From Emydura subglobosa (lineage: Eukaryota; Chordata; Testudines; Chelidae): DNA of 64,000 nucleotides. The position numbers were made by a program, and so were the translations under genes. Positions 23,101 to 35,390 of this stretch are shown piece by piece; the stretch's first letter is position 1; each line of letters starts with the position of its first letter. Under the pieces are notes generated by a model that saw nothing but the letters and a program-made list of their open reading frames with translations, ran no database searches and was not told where the DNA came from. The stretch covers positions 5,997,702-6,061,701 of the forward strand of contig ML679961.1 of the NCBI GenBank assembly GCA_007922225.1. The letters are read 5' to 3'.

Positions 23101-24239
23101 AATATAAATAATACTCCCCCACAATGACCCACAACTAGCCCTGAGTTGAGATCTCCTGCCTCCCACTTAGCTCAGGTTTTAACAAGGTACTTCTCAAAGC
23201 TATCCATGAAGCTGGCTGTGTCACAGCCACCCATCCACCAAAAATCCCAACACTTCAAGAGTCAGATTCTCCACAAAACAAGGCTCAGAAGTTATGACCC
23301 CCATGGAAGCGGCTTGGGACGAAAAGGCAGCCTTATTTCAGGCCACTTTCAGCTCAGCCGCGGCAGACGCAGAATCCCTTGACACGGGTTGCCTTTTTTC
23401 TTTGCTTCCTGTGCGTAATTTTGGGACGACAAACAAATCCACACACCTGATGTTCCAGGAGCTGCATCCTGGGCAAACATGTCTATCTACCGGGCACATT
23501 TCGGACCAGTGTTCCACTGCACAACGCTGCTATGCTCCAGCCCCTAGATTGCTGGTACAAAGCCAGGTGCTAGGACTCAGATGTGCTTTTTAAATGTCAC
23601 GAGCAGAGAGTCACCGACAAGGCATGCAGCTAAACAAGCAAAGGCTCAGCAGCACACTCCAGGGTGCACCCACAGCAGAGATCTGATAATGCCTTTAATA
23701 ATGGGCCATTGACCTTGGTTTAACTTGCATCCTGTAGGATCTTTAAACAGTAGGCAAGTGGAGTAGAAAGTGACCTGCAGTTCAATATACTCTCAGGAGT
23801 AAATTATCCACCCGCTGGTCCATTCAGCTGCTCCGAGGAAAGTGAATTTACAAGAAAATGAAGAAACTAGACTTTGTGCTAATTCTGGAACCTGTTGAAT
23901 TGGAGATTAAATTATGACTAGGCCATTGTCATAAGAATGCAAGGTATAAAAAGGAAAAAGAAAAGAATTGTATGGCTCAGTCCCCTGACTGAGAGGTGGT
24001 AAATCATGGACAAAGATTAATGAAGAGCTCCACCTACTGGCATACATTTCTCCCAAATTCTGCTGGAAAACAGCAAAAACGAGTCAGGAATTTTTAGACC
24101 AAACGGTGCAGCAAAACTAGTCAGCTCAAGGTAACAAAGTGCATCATTTCACCTACGTATTCTGCGCTTCTGCTGCTGCAGCACACTATCGAAGACTCAA
24201 AACAGGAATACTCCCCTCTAGGTTCAATCCCCACCACCT
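20191..24239. other. Mostly unannotated; microsatellite and ancient repeats
   Basis: A (CATTA/CATTG)n microsatellite occupies 20301-20340. About 20955-21060 resembles the middle of a MIR-type core SINE (ggaaactgaggcatagaggc), plus strand. About 21765-21860 carries a short repeat with 'gatttaggtacctaaagcacc' followed by 'acttttgaaagttttaccca', common in turtle-like DNA. No gene is recognisable, although several open frames of 78-218 codons occur in the GC-richer 22.1-23.6 kb part. Confidence 0.45.
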
Positions 24240-24322
24240 CTGGTTTGTCCTGCTCTGAGCAGGGGGTTGGACTCGATGATCTCTTGAGGTCCCTTCCAAC
24301 TCTAATATTCTATGATTCTATT
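24240..24322 (+). mobile_element. CR1 3'-terminal fragment
   Basis: The sequence 'tcctgctctgagcagggggttggactcgatgatctcttgaggtcccttccaactctaatattctatgattctat' is the standard CR1 3' UTR ending, including the terminal attctatg octamer repeat. It is a very short, 5'-truncated copy in plus orientation with no coding content. Confidence 0.9.
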
Positions 24323-25789
24323 AGCACTACTCCCTTGGCCGCTGCACCACCATTTGTTTTTATTCCAGCCATAACAGGGAGTCATGGGTGTACTAATGTA
24401 TGTTCAGGGCTCTTTCAAAGGATACATTTGATAGCTGTAACAAATAGCATCCCTCCCTCCTTTATGTCAGCTGTCTGAAGCTGTCAGGTGAAAATGAAAA
24501 CCAATCAGAGATAATATTCCATTGCACCTAAGCCAAGAGTCTCTCTCCAGATTTTCTGCATTTTCATGCCCAATTTATTTGATCTCCTGTATCACAGGAG
24601 AGAGACAATTGCTGCACATGATTCTAACTCTGACTATGTGCTGGTGTTGGGTTAGGGTCTGTTATTTATATGTGGATCGGTCAATACAGGAACAAGGTTT
24701 TTGTCCTGCCCATATAAAAAGAAAAATGCAATGAGTCTTTACCCTCGGTCGGTTTTTTACATGATATGGTGCCGCTAAGACACAGGCTGCACCAGTTTTG
24801 CTCCACAATTGCATGGGGAAATGAGTGGGGGAACCGTCTCAGGACAACCTAGTCACACTGATCTTCATTATGCCACTTCGGATTCCTGGACAGCTGTTGC
24901 GGGTGCTAATGAAGCCTCTTTGGAGATGAGGGAGAGGGGCGTGCTCTGGATTGCCATGTGACAACAATGAGATGAATCCATTTCAATTCCCAGGAAAAGG
25001 GAACTGTTATGGGACAAAGCAGTAGCAGAACTAGCAGCACGGAGGTCTGGCAGGGTACTGCTCCAAATGAAGCGTGCACTCCATTGCTACCCCAAGGTAT
25101 GCCAGTACAGCAGCTAGTATTATGTAAACATCACTGTCATTGTTCCTGCCTCTTTATGGGACAGAACTGATACGACACTGGCTCACAGGAAACAAATGAC
25201 TCTCTCAGCCCAGCACCTGGGAAGACAGGCGATCGCAATAATTTTCTTCCACAAACAAAACCAGGGGCATGTCAGCTTTACAGCTTGTCATTTACAACCA
25301 GGATATTCTTTTCAAAAGGAGTTGGAATATTTTACTTCACCTGCACAGAGAAATGAGAACCAGAGGTAGGTGTCTCTAAAGGGCAAGTTCAAACGAAGAG
25401 CAGTCCATTTAAAATAAGCTGCTAATGTCTGGGATGAGAGTACCTGTCCCAGTTTGTCAGGTTAATGCTTTACATATATAAATAAGCGCTTCATTCACCA
25501 TTCTGGTCTAGCCAACCCTCCAAATGCAAAGAAGTCATCTCTGAGATGTGAAGGGCTGACAAATGGCATGTTGTCAACAAACAGCTCTTTTTGCAACATC
25601 CTGGATTTTTAATCTATTTAACCAAGAGCAAGACTCACTGACCAATGGCAATAAACCAAAGTGCCAATCAGCAATCCAGTTTTACATCAGTCTGACTCCA
25701 CTGATATCCATCAAACTTGCACTGGCATAAAATTAGAGTAATGCAGGGTGAAATAGATCCTAAAGTCCGGGACTGTTATGCCAGTAGGA
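24323..25789. other. No gene; one short ancient repeat
   Basis: About 25670-25770 has blocks 'ccagttttacatcagtctgactccactgatatcc' and 'cttgcactggcataaaattagag'. This is the pattern of the palindromic amniote repeats seen elsewhere in the window. Nothing else is recognisable. Confidence 0.4.
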
Positions 25790-25975
25790 ACATAAGAATC
25801 GCCAGACTGGATCTGATCAGTAGTCCATCTAATCCGATATCCTTTCTCTGAAAATGGTGAGCATCAGATACTTCAGAGGACATTGCAAGAATCCATGCTG
25901 CAGGAGGTCATAGAAAGTTTCTTCCTGACCCTTAATAGTTAAAGGTTGGCATAAGTCCTGAAGCATGAGGGTTTA
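25790..25975 (-). mobile_element. CR1-type LINE 3' end, second subfamily
   Basis: The sequence 'taggaacataagaatcgccagactggatctgatcagtagtccatctaatccgatatcc' is the antisense 3' terminus of the CR1-like subfamily also present at 30049 and, in sense, at 49320-49380. It is heavily diverged and 5'-truncated within about 190 bp. Confidence 0.75.
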
Positions 25976-28034
25976 GATTTCTCTAAGAGTTCTTGATTTC
26001 ATTACCCCTTACCATAACAACTCTGAATATACTTGTTATCCATTTGTAACCTCTTCTGCCAGACAGAGTCAGCAGCAGCAAAGGGCCAGATTCTATATCT
26101 AGGGGTTTCTGTTAATGATGCACCAAACTGGCTCGAGCCCCCACCCAGTCTCCTGGGAAATCACATGCTATCCCCTAGGCACCCCCCAAAAGGCAATGCT
26201 TCCCCTCTCGCAAACACGAAGTCAGAGTGCAGACAGTAAATCTTTTAATAAAAAGAATTAAGTAACACAGCACTGGTTTGGTAAAACAGTGCAGGAAGAA
26301 TTCATGAACACTAGTCGAACTCCCCCACCCCAGAGTGAACGTCCTTCACCTCTCCCTTCTTGCTTTCCCCTGCTCTACTGACTGTCGTAGTTGCGTTGTG
26401 CACCTCTTGTTTGGGAGGCTCCATCAGTCCCCTCTGCTGGCTTCTGCCACCCCCAACCACAGCTGGTTTCTGTCACCTACAGGCTCCCGCCATTTCTGGG
26501 CCTCACCAAGTCCCCTTTGCTGGCTCCTACCACCTCCAGACCTCACCAGATCCCCTCTGCTGGTGGTCAGTCTCTCTCAAGGTTTTCCAGATCCTTTAGT
26601 TTCAGCTGTTAGCTTTCATTCCTGCGAAAACCTTCTACTGACACAGGAGCAATGTCCCTGCTTTTTAACAAATCAAAAGACTCCAAAAGAAATAATAATT
26701 TTACCTTCTAACAGTGGGAGGAGACAGTACATCCATGCCTGAGAACAAGCCTTTATCAGACCAGTGGTACAGCAAGCCCCCATCCCACACTCTCCCTGCT
26801 TGCTTTAATAGTGCTCTAGCATTCGTTCACCACCTTTTTTGAGTTCTGTTTAGATGAGAGTGAATGTTTTTTTTTTTTTATCAGAACAAGCTAAACACAC
26901 TTCTGCTGCCATTTGTTCATACAATTGGAGGACAACATTTCATTACCCCTGCAGTTACCACTAACATGATTTGTAACCAAATACCAGTCAGACTAAGCAT
27001 TTCCCATGATGCTCAGCACCTAAGTGTGCTTATGCAAATACCAAGCCCATCCAAATAAAGTGCCTCCCTTTCAGTTGCTGAGCAGGGGAGGGTTACTCAG
27101 ACCCTCAGACCTTGCTTACACATATAAATCCCCAGTCCTCTTGGAGATCTTTCTGAACTCTTGGACTCAATGAGAGTGTATTTATGGCCCTATAAAAATA
27201 CTTTTTAATCAATCAATAGCCAAGACATTGCTATGACAGTAACAGCCTCTCAAACCAGGATTGCATATGCACTTCGAGGGTATCATGTTACATGTAAAAA
27301 AAAATACATGTAAAACATATTTAAAGTACATCAAGTTTTGAACATTCAACATCTTTCTGAACAAAAATGTCTGCAGTGAAGCAAATCTCCCAAAGCAGCT
27401 CAGTGCCTCGTTCTTTGCAAGCTTTATTAGAATTATCTTTGAATTACAATGAATTGCAATTTCAATCTATTTTCATGTCGGAGTGAAATGTAATATCTTT
27501 TAATATTGTGTTTTGTTCAAGGAGATGACTATGCCTGTAATTAAAAAATGCCAAAAAGGAAATACATTTGCAAGAACTACTTCTGAGAACGTGCAGCATC
27601 ATTACACCTGTTGAGAGGGAGGGCTTGGGAGCCGCAAAATATTGTCGTATCAGGTGAATGTCAGACTTGGAAAATGGAATGGATTAGAAGCTGATAAGGA
27701 GTGAAATCAAACACTCTAGCCATTGATCAACTGGAATGAAATTCAAAACAAAATAAACAACATAAATGGTGAAAAGTCATTTTCAACTCAGAAATTCTGT
27801 CTGTTCTAATAAACTCAGTTGATATAAGTAATACAGGTAAGGAAACATACTTGCATTGCTGGCCTGTGTGCAATGAGTTAGACGTTTCAGCCCAGTTCCA
27901 AGTAGACAGGCACCTCTGTATCTCAAAAGCCATAACCACCATTGACACTAATCTTCATTCTTGATAGTAAGTCCAGTAGATTTCCCATGGAAAGACCAAG
28001 GATGGATTAATAATAAAAACCTATCTTTCCTTTA
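25976..28034. other. No recognisable gene
   Basis: 26.3-26.6 kb is pyrimidine-rich with open frames up to 135 codons, which contain the imperfectly repeated phrase 'cccctctgctgg' or variants of it. Such a layout can come from degraded LTR or ERV leader sequence, but no LTR ends or coding motifs were found. The remainder is AT-rich unique sequence. Confidence 0.4.
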
Positions 28035-28240
28035 GCACTTTTTATCCATATACCTCAAAGCACTTTACAAAGGAGGTCAGTATATTGATCCCATTTTACA
28101 GATGGGGAAACTGAGGCACAAAAAAGGGGACAGTGACTTGCCAAGGTTACCCAGCAAACCAGTGGCAGAGCCGTGAATGGTACCCGGGTCTCCTGAGGCC
28201 CAGTCAACTGTCGTAACACTAGGCCACACGCACTCCCATA
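28035..28240 (+). repeat. MIR-like core SINE
   Basis: The sequence runs through 'cctcaaagcactttacaaagg', 'cccattttacagatggggaaactgaggcacaaa', 'gacttgccaaggttacccagc', 'ggcagagccgtgaatgg' and 'gggtctcctgaggccc'. This is the diagnostic order of the MIR-type core region and LINE2-like tail. It is a non-coding, RNA polymerase III-derived retroposon remnant in plus orientation, and the tRNA-like head is not visible. The rest of the region to 29,569 shows nothing recognisable apart from a T-run and G-run near 28390-28418. Confidence 0.8.
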
Positions 28241-29569
28241 AGGAACAGACACTGAACTCACCCTGGAGAAGGTTCTCCAGCACAGTGCTTCCTTCAGACA
28301 TGACCCTAATTTCACCCAAGTTTATCAGAGCTGACAACTGGTTGTTAAATGTGAGTCTTTTCACCATTTATGTGTTTATCTGGGTGGGTTTTTTTTTTTT
28401 TTTTTGTGGGGGGGGAGGTTTCATTTCTCTCAGTTTAATCAGTAGATGACGTGAGTTAGGTGTTTGTTTAATAGTCAGATTCTTACAGCTAGCATTTTAA
28501 AGAAACGATACACAAATCCGCCTCACTAAAAGGACTTGAGTACTCCAACATTCCTGGATTCAACACCTGCACACGTCTGTGATGTTCTTCTGGGCACAAT
28601 ACAGACTTCAGCAACACATTTCCAAGCTTTCCAAGATTTTACACAAGCCCTTCCCCCTCCGACCCTCACGCCTGATCTTGGAAAAAAAATCCCCTCAAAT
28701 AATGCAAACAAATGGCAGATGGAAAGACTTGTTCTGAAAGCATTTAGGGTAACTGCAGAGCGCACAGATTCAGTGCAAGGAGAAGATGCTGCCTATCACT
28801 TTACCAAACAGTTCCAATGTTTGGAGGAACATCTGATGTAAGAGTTGGGGCTGGATTTAGCTTATTCATTCAGCCATGTAAAATGGAATAAGCACTGGTT
28901 GCATTAGAAAGGAAGGGTTTTATGGTTCTCCAGAATGCAGTGTGGATTCCCGCTGAGTGCAACTTTAAAAGTAGCTGATCCATGTTGCTCCTTATTGTGT
29001 GCAAAATGTTCATCTAGACCTGAAACCAGGGTGGGTCCCTGTTGTACTCAAGGTTCTTGAGCAGCAACCAAAGTCTACATAGTTTTAACCCTTGCTGCTC
29101 TTTCCCTGAGCTTCTTCTTACTGTGCCTTCCACAGGCTTTCTTCCTCATACCTCTTCTGGATAAACCAGATAGGATCCCAGGGCTTTGCTCCTCCCAGGT
29201 TTCCTCCTACCCACCTTTCTGTGTCCAGAGAGGCACTGCAGTGCAAACTCTCTCCCTGAAATGCCCTTCTTGTCTTCTCCCATCATTTTGTAATGCAGCA
29301 ACCTCAGCATGTGAGACTGTGACCGCAACCTCCCACAGTTTTCACATAAGGAAAAACAAAGCAAACAACCACTTTCTCCTCTCACCCAGTCCTGTGTTCT
29401 TAAAAAAAAGGTGCAGTAATGCTTTTTAATGCTACCCCGCTTTCCTGGTACTCCCATCCTTGCAGACTCTCTTCTTCCACCTTGAAGCCATCTCAGTCCT
29501 TCATAAAGAACCTTTCTGTGTGATTCTCCCTCCACGGCCCCAGCAGAAGCTCAACGGTTTCTTGGACCT
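28241..29569. other. No recognisable gene
   Basis: Open frames of about 80-130 codons occur on both strands but have no domain, and no repeat boundary was recognised. Confidence 0.45.
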
Positions 29570-30048
29570 TTGCATCTGTAGCACAATTCGTCTGTGCTTC
29601 TCTAATAACTATAAATTACCCCTCAGGTCACAGTGATCTGTTAGCACTCTAAATACACTTACTTCGCTTTTTCTAGCATAGCTAGTAAGTATACCACGGT
29701 CCTCAAGTTTGAGACATATCTCATAGAACCTTCATCCTTTTTCCTCTTTGTTTTTTCCATAGTTCTTGCCCATCCTTCTTAAAGTTCTCGCTTAACCAAA
29801 TTTTTGAAATTTTGTTTGCTCAGAGGGATCTTTATATCTTCATTATGCCTCCTCATTTTTAAGGTATTTTTCACCACTTTATCTGTCATTTCGTTGCCTG
29901 GTATGCCAATATGCACCAGAAGCCACACTATTACTATCTGTACACTTCATTGTACTATCTGTATAGGTAAGAACAATATTTCATTGATTAAGCTATTCCT
30001 GCTTTCTGAGGCTTCCTCTCTAATTACCATTTCCAATAAAGAGTCAGA

Positions 30049-31569
30049 TAAGAACATAAAAAGAGCCATATTGGGTCAGACCAATGGTCCAACTAGCCCA
30101 AGGACTTCCAGCAGTGGCCAAAACCAGGCGCTTCAGAGGGAAACAACAGAACAGGCAGTCATCAAGTAATCCATCCCTTTTCGTCCACACCCAGCTTCTG
30201 GCGTTGCATCTCTGCTCATCCTGGCTAATAGCCATTGATGGCCCTATCATCCATGAACTTATCTAGTTCTTTTTTTAACACTATTAAAGTCTTGGTCTTC
30301 ACAACATCCTCTGACAACAAGTTACACAGGTTGACTGTGCATTGTGTGAAGTAGTACTTCCTTGTGTCTGTTTTAAACCTGATGCCTATTAATTTCACAG
30401 GGTGACCCCTAGTTCTTGTGTTATGGGAAGGAGTAAATAACATTTCCTTATTCACTTTCTCCACACCAGTCAAGATTTTATAGATCTCTATCATGTCCCT
30501 TCTTAGTCATCTCTTTTCCAAGTTGAATAGTGCCAATCTTTTTAATCTCTCCTCAGATGGAAACTGTTCCATACCCCTCATCATTTTGGTGCCCTTCTCT
30601 GTCCCCTTTCCAATTCGAATATATCTTTTTTGAGATGGGGCGACCAGATCTTCACGCAATATTCAAGATGTGGGCATACGATGGATTTATATGGAGGCAT
30701 TATGATATTTTCTGTCTTATTATCTATCCCTTTCCTAACATTTCCTAGCAGTGTTATCTTTTTTTTTTTTTTTAACCACCACTACACATTGAACGGATGT
30801 TTTCAGAGAACGATCCACAATGACTGCAAGATCTCTTTCTTGAGTGGTAACAGCTAATTTTGTCATTGTCAGCTATCCCTCGATACAAGGATGATGTCTG
30901 CCAAGGGGGAATGTCATTAATGAGACTTAAAAGGGCTGAGGAGTCGAATTCATGTTCTACAGATTTTCCCACATGAGACAGGTGGTTACTTGGAGAGAGA
31001 ACAACTGCTGGCTGGGATGCTGCACACTTTCCTGCCTTCTCTGCTGTTTCTCAGCTTCATGAGCAACACGATTCTCTTCAAAACAGGCTGAGGCTTGATG
31101 TATAATGTGATGCCATTGAAGTCTTTGATGAGAGATCTTGTCAAAGGCTTTCTGAAAATCTACGTACACTATATCCCCTGGATCACTCTTGTTCACACGC
31201 TTGTTGACCCGCTCAAAGAATTCTAGTAGATTGGTGAGGCATGATTTCCCTTTACAAAAATCATGTCGACTCTTCCCCAATAATTGTATTCATCTATGTG
31301 TCTGATAGTAGTGTTCTTTATTATAGTTTCAACCAATTTGCCTGGTACTTAAGTTAGGCTTACCAGCCTTTAATTTCCAGGATCACTTCTGGAGCTTTTT
31401 TTAAAATTGGTGTCATATTAGCTATCCTCCAGTCATCTGGTACAGAAGCAGATTTAAATGATACATACCACAGTTAGTAGTTCTGCAATTTCATATTTGA
31501 GTTCCTTCAGAATTCTTGGGTGAATACCATCTGGTCCTGGTGACTTATTGCTGTTTAATTTATTAATTT
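30049..31569 (-). mobile_element. CR1 LINE inserted in the RNase H of the I-like LINE
   Basis: The 3' terminus (taagaacataaaaagagccatattgggtcag) starts at 30049. The 3' UTR and ORF2 C-terminal part run to about 30860, and after a foreign segment the RT (SCLTNLLEFFE, then DIVYVDFQKAFDKIS) and upstream linker (SPGPDG-like) continue to 31569. Flanking GTCAGA copies (30043-30048 and 31570-31575) form a 6 bp target duplication. The element is 5'-truncated. A segment of its own ORF2 is replaced by RTE-like DNA at 30862-31120. Confidence 0.88.
30862..31120 (-). mobile_element. RTE-like LINE C-terminal fragment inside the CR1
   Basis: The minus-strand translation gives SACFEENRVAHEAEKQQRRQ followed by a degraded zinc-finger tail, as at the end of RTE-like ORF2 proteins. 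Sequence on both sides is CR1. Compared with the 16-20 kb copy, about the same length of CR1 is missing, so this is replacement rather than simple insertion. It may reflect a template switch or repair event. Confidence 0.6.
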
Positions 31570-32094
31570 GTCAGAGAGAATAGTATACATAGTTGGGCGC
31601 ATATTCTTTATCTTGGTCAGTGCTGACAGTATGCCCATCAATTTGGCCATTATAATGGCCTTAAAATTGGATAGTATCATAGATCTCTTAATTCCAAATT
31701 CAGGGATACAAAATGCCATTCCCACTCTACCCATGTTGTCATCTCTAGAGCTGTCAGTATAGATTTCGCAATGCTGACTCCATTTGCCATGCACAAACTC
31801 AAATCTTAGTCATAATATTTGACATTCCTGCTCTTCCTTTTGTTTTATTGTATAATTCCAAATCCACAACTGGTGAGACAACCGTCCAGCTATAATATGA
31901 TTTCCCATGACTAAAGATTTTAATTTCTTCCAGTCCTTGCTTCCCACCCAAGTCTTTTACCCACCTATTGACCTGGCTAGCATGTGGGAGTTTGTGGTGC
32001 CCAGCTACTTAATGTCTACTTAATTCATAACAGTCCTCATATATTTCATTAGTGCTCTTATCTTCACTATTTCCATTAACCGTAGCCCAAAGGG

Positions 32095-33260
32095 TAAAAT
32101 CTACAATTTCATCTTTAAATTTATAGGCATTTCTCCACTTGCTACCCACTGCACACACAACGGACTCATAATACTTGCACCAAATGCAATTTGCAGAGGT
32201 TGGGCTTGGATCAGTTCTAATTTTTTAAGTGTTGATTTAGAAGCAGAATTAAAGACTTGGCATCCATAATGTGCAACAGGTCTTATTAATGCCCTATATA
32301 GCATCAGTAACATGGTCTTATCTGCACCCCAGCTGTTCCCTGCAATACTTTTAAGCAGACTCATTCTATTTTACCTTTAGTCTTGATATTATCAATAGGA
32401 CCCTTCTGAGTTAGTTTATCAATCATAACTCTTAAGAATGTAAAATTTTGCACTACCTGTATTTTTCCTGTATAGAGATATCGGTTCCATTCTTCCCCAA
32501 TCTTCCTTTTTGTGAGGATCATTCCCTCTGTTTTAGCAAGTGAGTACTTAAATCCCCAAGTATCCCCCCATTCTGAAATCCCCCTGCATGCCTCATTAGT
32601 TCTCTCCACAGTATCTTAAGTTTTTAATGTTTGGCCCAGATAGCACAATTGTCTGCAAAAAGGGAAATACCTATTCCTGCCTGTACACTTTCCAGGAGAT
32701 CATTAATCATAATGGTAAACAGGGCTGGGCTGATAACACTCCCCCATGGAGTGCCATTAGTAAGTTTATAAATATTAAGCAAAGCCATCCCCATCCTGAC
32801 GTGTACAGTTCTATCACTTAAGAAGTCTTTTATCCACCAGAACATTCTTCCTCTTATTCCAATTGCCACTAGTTCATACAGCAAGCCTTCCCTCCACATC
32901 ATATGCTTTTTCACCATCCGATAACACAGTTATCAAACTCTGTTCAGTGATCTTTTGTATTTGTTTCCAGTCTTGCAATACAATCAACTGTGCATCTTCC
33001 TTTTTTCTTTGCACAGTTTATAATTTCATTTTTCCAAGTATGTTATTAATCTCTCATTTATCATTCTTTTCATAATTTTGCCCACACACCATGTGAGGGC
33101 AATAGGTCTACATGCATCTGGTCTTGTGCATAAATTTGACACGTTTTCCTTTCTGCCTGTAGTATTCCTTTTCCCCATATATTATATAATTTCAATAAAT
33201 TCTTGAACTCCCTTCCAGTAGGTGCTAAACCATTGCATTATATATGCTATCTACTTTTAG
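32095..33260 (-). pseudogene. I-like LINE ORF2: reverse transcriptase domain
   Basis: Order on the minus strand: RPIAL-like block (about 33110), EKAYDV block (about 32910), RVRMG and NGTPWGSVISPALFTIMIND (about 32780-32700), SLFADN (about 32648-32665), and the thumb and connection segments with YRALIRPVAHYGC (about 32300). The catalytic FADD reads FADN here, a substitution in the metal-binding pair. The GxPQGS block reads GTPWGS. Stops and frameshifts occur throughout, so it is inactive. Confidence 0.82.
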
Positions 33261-34247
33261 CTATGCAGTATTGTTATAGCTGTGTCGGTCCCAGAATATT
33301 AGAGAGACAATGTAGGTGAGGTAACTTCGGTTGGTAAGAAAGACAAATTTCCAAGCTAGAGTTCTTCTTCAGATCTGGGAAAGGTACTGAGAGTGTCCCA
33401 GCTAAATACAAAGTTGAGCAGATATTTAGCATAAATAGTTAACTCATATGCTAAGGGACCATTCAAGGGGAAGTGGTCCTTAACACCCCTCTAGTCATAA
33501 GACAAAAAGGGGGGTCAGTGGGCTACAGAGTATTGTAATAAGCCATAAATCCAGTGTCTTGGTTAAAACCATGATTTTTTGGGTCTAGCAAAGTTATGTA
33601 TTTAAGCTCCCAGGCTCATCTTTCAAAAGTGTTGTGTAGGTTTCCTTTCAGGATGAGGCCTGATAGGTCAGATGTAGAGTGATTGCTTTGTGAAAAGTGT
33701 TCACCCAAGGTGATATGGTGTTTTTGTCTTATTTTCTTATGTGCGTTCATCTGAAAATGTAGTGATTATCTGGTTTCATAGAATCATAGAATATCAGGGT
33801 TGGAAGGGACCTCAGGAGGTCATCTAGTCTAACCCCCTGCTCAAAGCAGGGCCAACCCCAACTAAATCACCCCAGCCAGGGCTTTGTCAAGAAGCACCTT
33901 AAAAAACCTCAAAGGATGGAGATTTCACTACCTCCCTAGCTAACCCATTCCTGTGCTTCACCACCCTCCTAGTGAAAAACTTTTTCCTAATATCCCCCAC
34001 TGCAACTTGAGACCATTGCTCCTTGTTCTGTCATCCACTACCACTGAGAACAGCCTAGCTCCATCCTCCATGAAACCCCCTTTCAGATAGTAAAAGGCTG
34101 CTATCAAATCCCCCCTCATTCTTCTCTTCTGCAGACTAAATAAGCCCAGTTCTCTTCATAAGTCATGTGCTCCAATCCCCTAATCATTTTTGTTGCCCTC
34201 CGCTGGACTCTCTCCAACTTCTCTACATCCTTTCTGGAGTGGGGGGC

Positions 34248-35390
34248 TGTAAGTGAGTTGGCTCCGGGGGAGGCCACAGCGGCTTCCTACAGACGGGGGA
34301 ATAGCTCGCGTTCGGCGAGTGAGCAGTCTTAGCAATACCCTTTTAGGAAGGGTGAGCACCCTAGTCTGCCCCTCAGGCCCCCAATCTGGGCCAGCGAGCA
34401 AGGAGTCAGTCGCTCCAACCCTTAGGCAGGATGAGCAGCAGTTAATCGCTCAGGCCCTTAGTCAGGGCAAGCAGCAATCAAGGCAACGGCTTCAGGAGCA
34501 GTCAGGAGAGAGATTCTCCTGAGGGTGGCTAGGGAAAAGGGGAAGGGGACACAGGCCCACCCGTCTCCACTGCGTCCCAGCCCAGGGCCCTAGTAGTGGC
34601 AGAAGCGGCTGCCACTGTGTCGGCGGGGCTCCTGCCGCAACACACCGACTATACTGTGGCTTCAGCCACAGGCCGTGGCTGTCCCTGGGCTACTTCCTCC
34701 CCACTGACCCCAGTATCTGCCTCCTCCGGGCTGGGAGGATAGTCCGCCTGGGGTAGCACCGTCAGTCCCTCTTCATCGACCAGGGGTAAGGCAGGGAGCT
34801 CCTCTTCAGGGGGCAGCTCCTCAAGGTCGTTGTAGGTGGGGAGAGGCTCGGCCTCTGGCAGCTCCTCCAGGTCCTGCCCCGCCTCAGGGAGGGGCTCAGC
34901 GGCCGGCAGTTCCTCCAGATCCGGCCTGGCCTCCAGGGGTGCCCGCCACTCGGGCTGCTCCGGGGTCTCGGCCCAAGTCCGGTGATTCCAGAGCACAGGC
35001 CCAGGTTCGGGTTCGGGGTAGCTCGGCCCAGTCGTCCTGGCCGGGTTGCCTGGTCCAACTCCGCGAAGGCCCTATCCAGTCCCCAGGCCCAGGTAGGGCC
35101 GGGGTTCGTCGGCGGCTCGGCTCTGGCCTAGGCCTCTGCGGGCAGGGCCGCATGTCTGTCTCTGGCAGCAGTCTGGGGCCTACTGAGCTCAGGGGCCTGG
35201 CTTTTATACTTCCCCTTCCTGTTGGGGCTCCGCCCTGCTGCCGCCGATTGGACTGGCTGGGCGGTCCTATCATGGCCCGGGTCCCTTGTTGCCGGGCAGA
35301 CTCCATGGCAGGATGTGAGGTGGTCCAATCAGGGCGCTCGTGCCCTTCTTTGGGCTCTGGCTCCAGGGGAGGCCACAGCGGTTTCCTACA
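34248..35390 (-). mobile_element. 1,143 bp solo-LTR-like element with perfect 5 bp duplication
   Basis: The insertion lies in the CR1 'gtggggggcccaaaactg' segment. GGGGC flanks it on both sides (34243-34247 and 35391-35395), and it begins TGTAAG and ends CCTACA, so it has TG...CA ends. Read on the minus strand it has CCAAT boxes in both orientations (about 35325 and 35250) and a GTATAAAAGCC TATA box at about 35200-35210, followed by a long GC- and CpG-rich transcribed-type region. The first 32 bp (35390-35359) recur almost exactly (30 of 32) at 34291-34260, near the other end. No retroviral genes are present. It could be a solo LTR of a gypsy-like or retroviral element, or a very compact element with short direct repeats. 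Confidence 0.75.

Larger units (their letters stand above)
29575..31794 (-). pseudogene. I-like LINE ORF2: RNase H domain, split by CR1
   Basis: 31794-31570 reads IYTDSS (first catalytic Asp region), then a variable stretch, then MYTILSD. After removal of the CR1 at 30049-31569, the frame continues without a gap as SLLEMVIREE and later HIGIPGNEMTDK (about 29930-29880), the last RNase H block. The join restores the SDS motif that carries another catalytic Asp. RNase H degrades the RNA strand after first-strand synthesis. Later frameshifts remain. Its presence identifies the element as I-type rather than CR1 or RTE. Confidence 0.85.

Noticed and set aside
24210..24322. tRNA-derived SINE ('ggttcaatcccc' box B-like string before the CR1 tail)
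   Set aside because: There is no box A or tRNA-like head upstream, and the downstream part is plainly a CR1 3' end.
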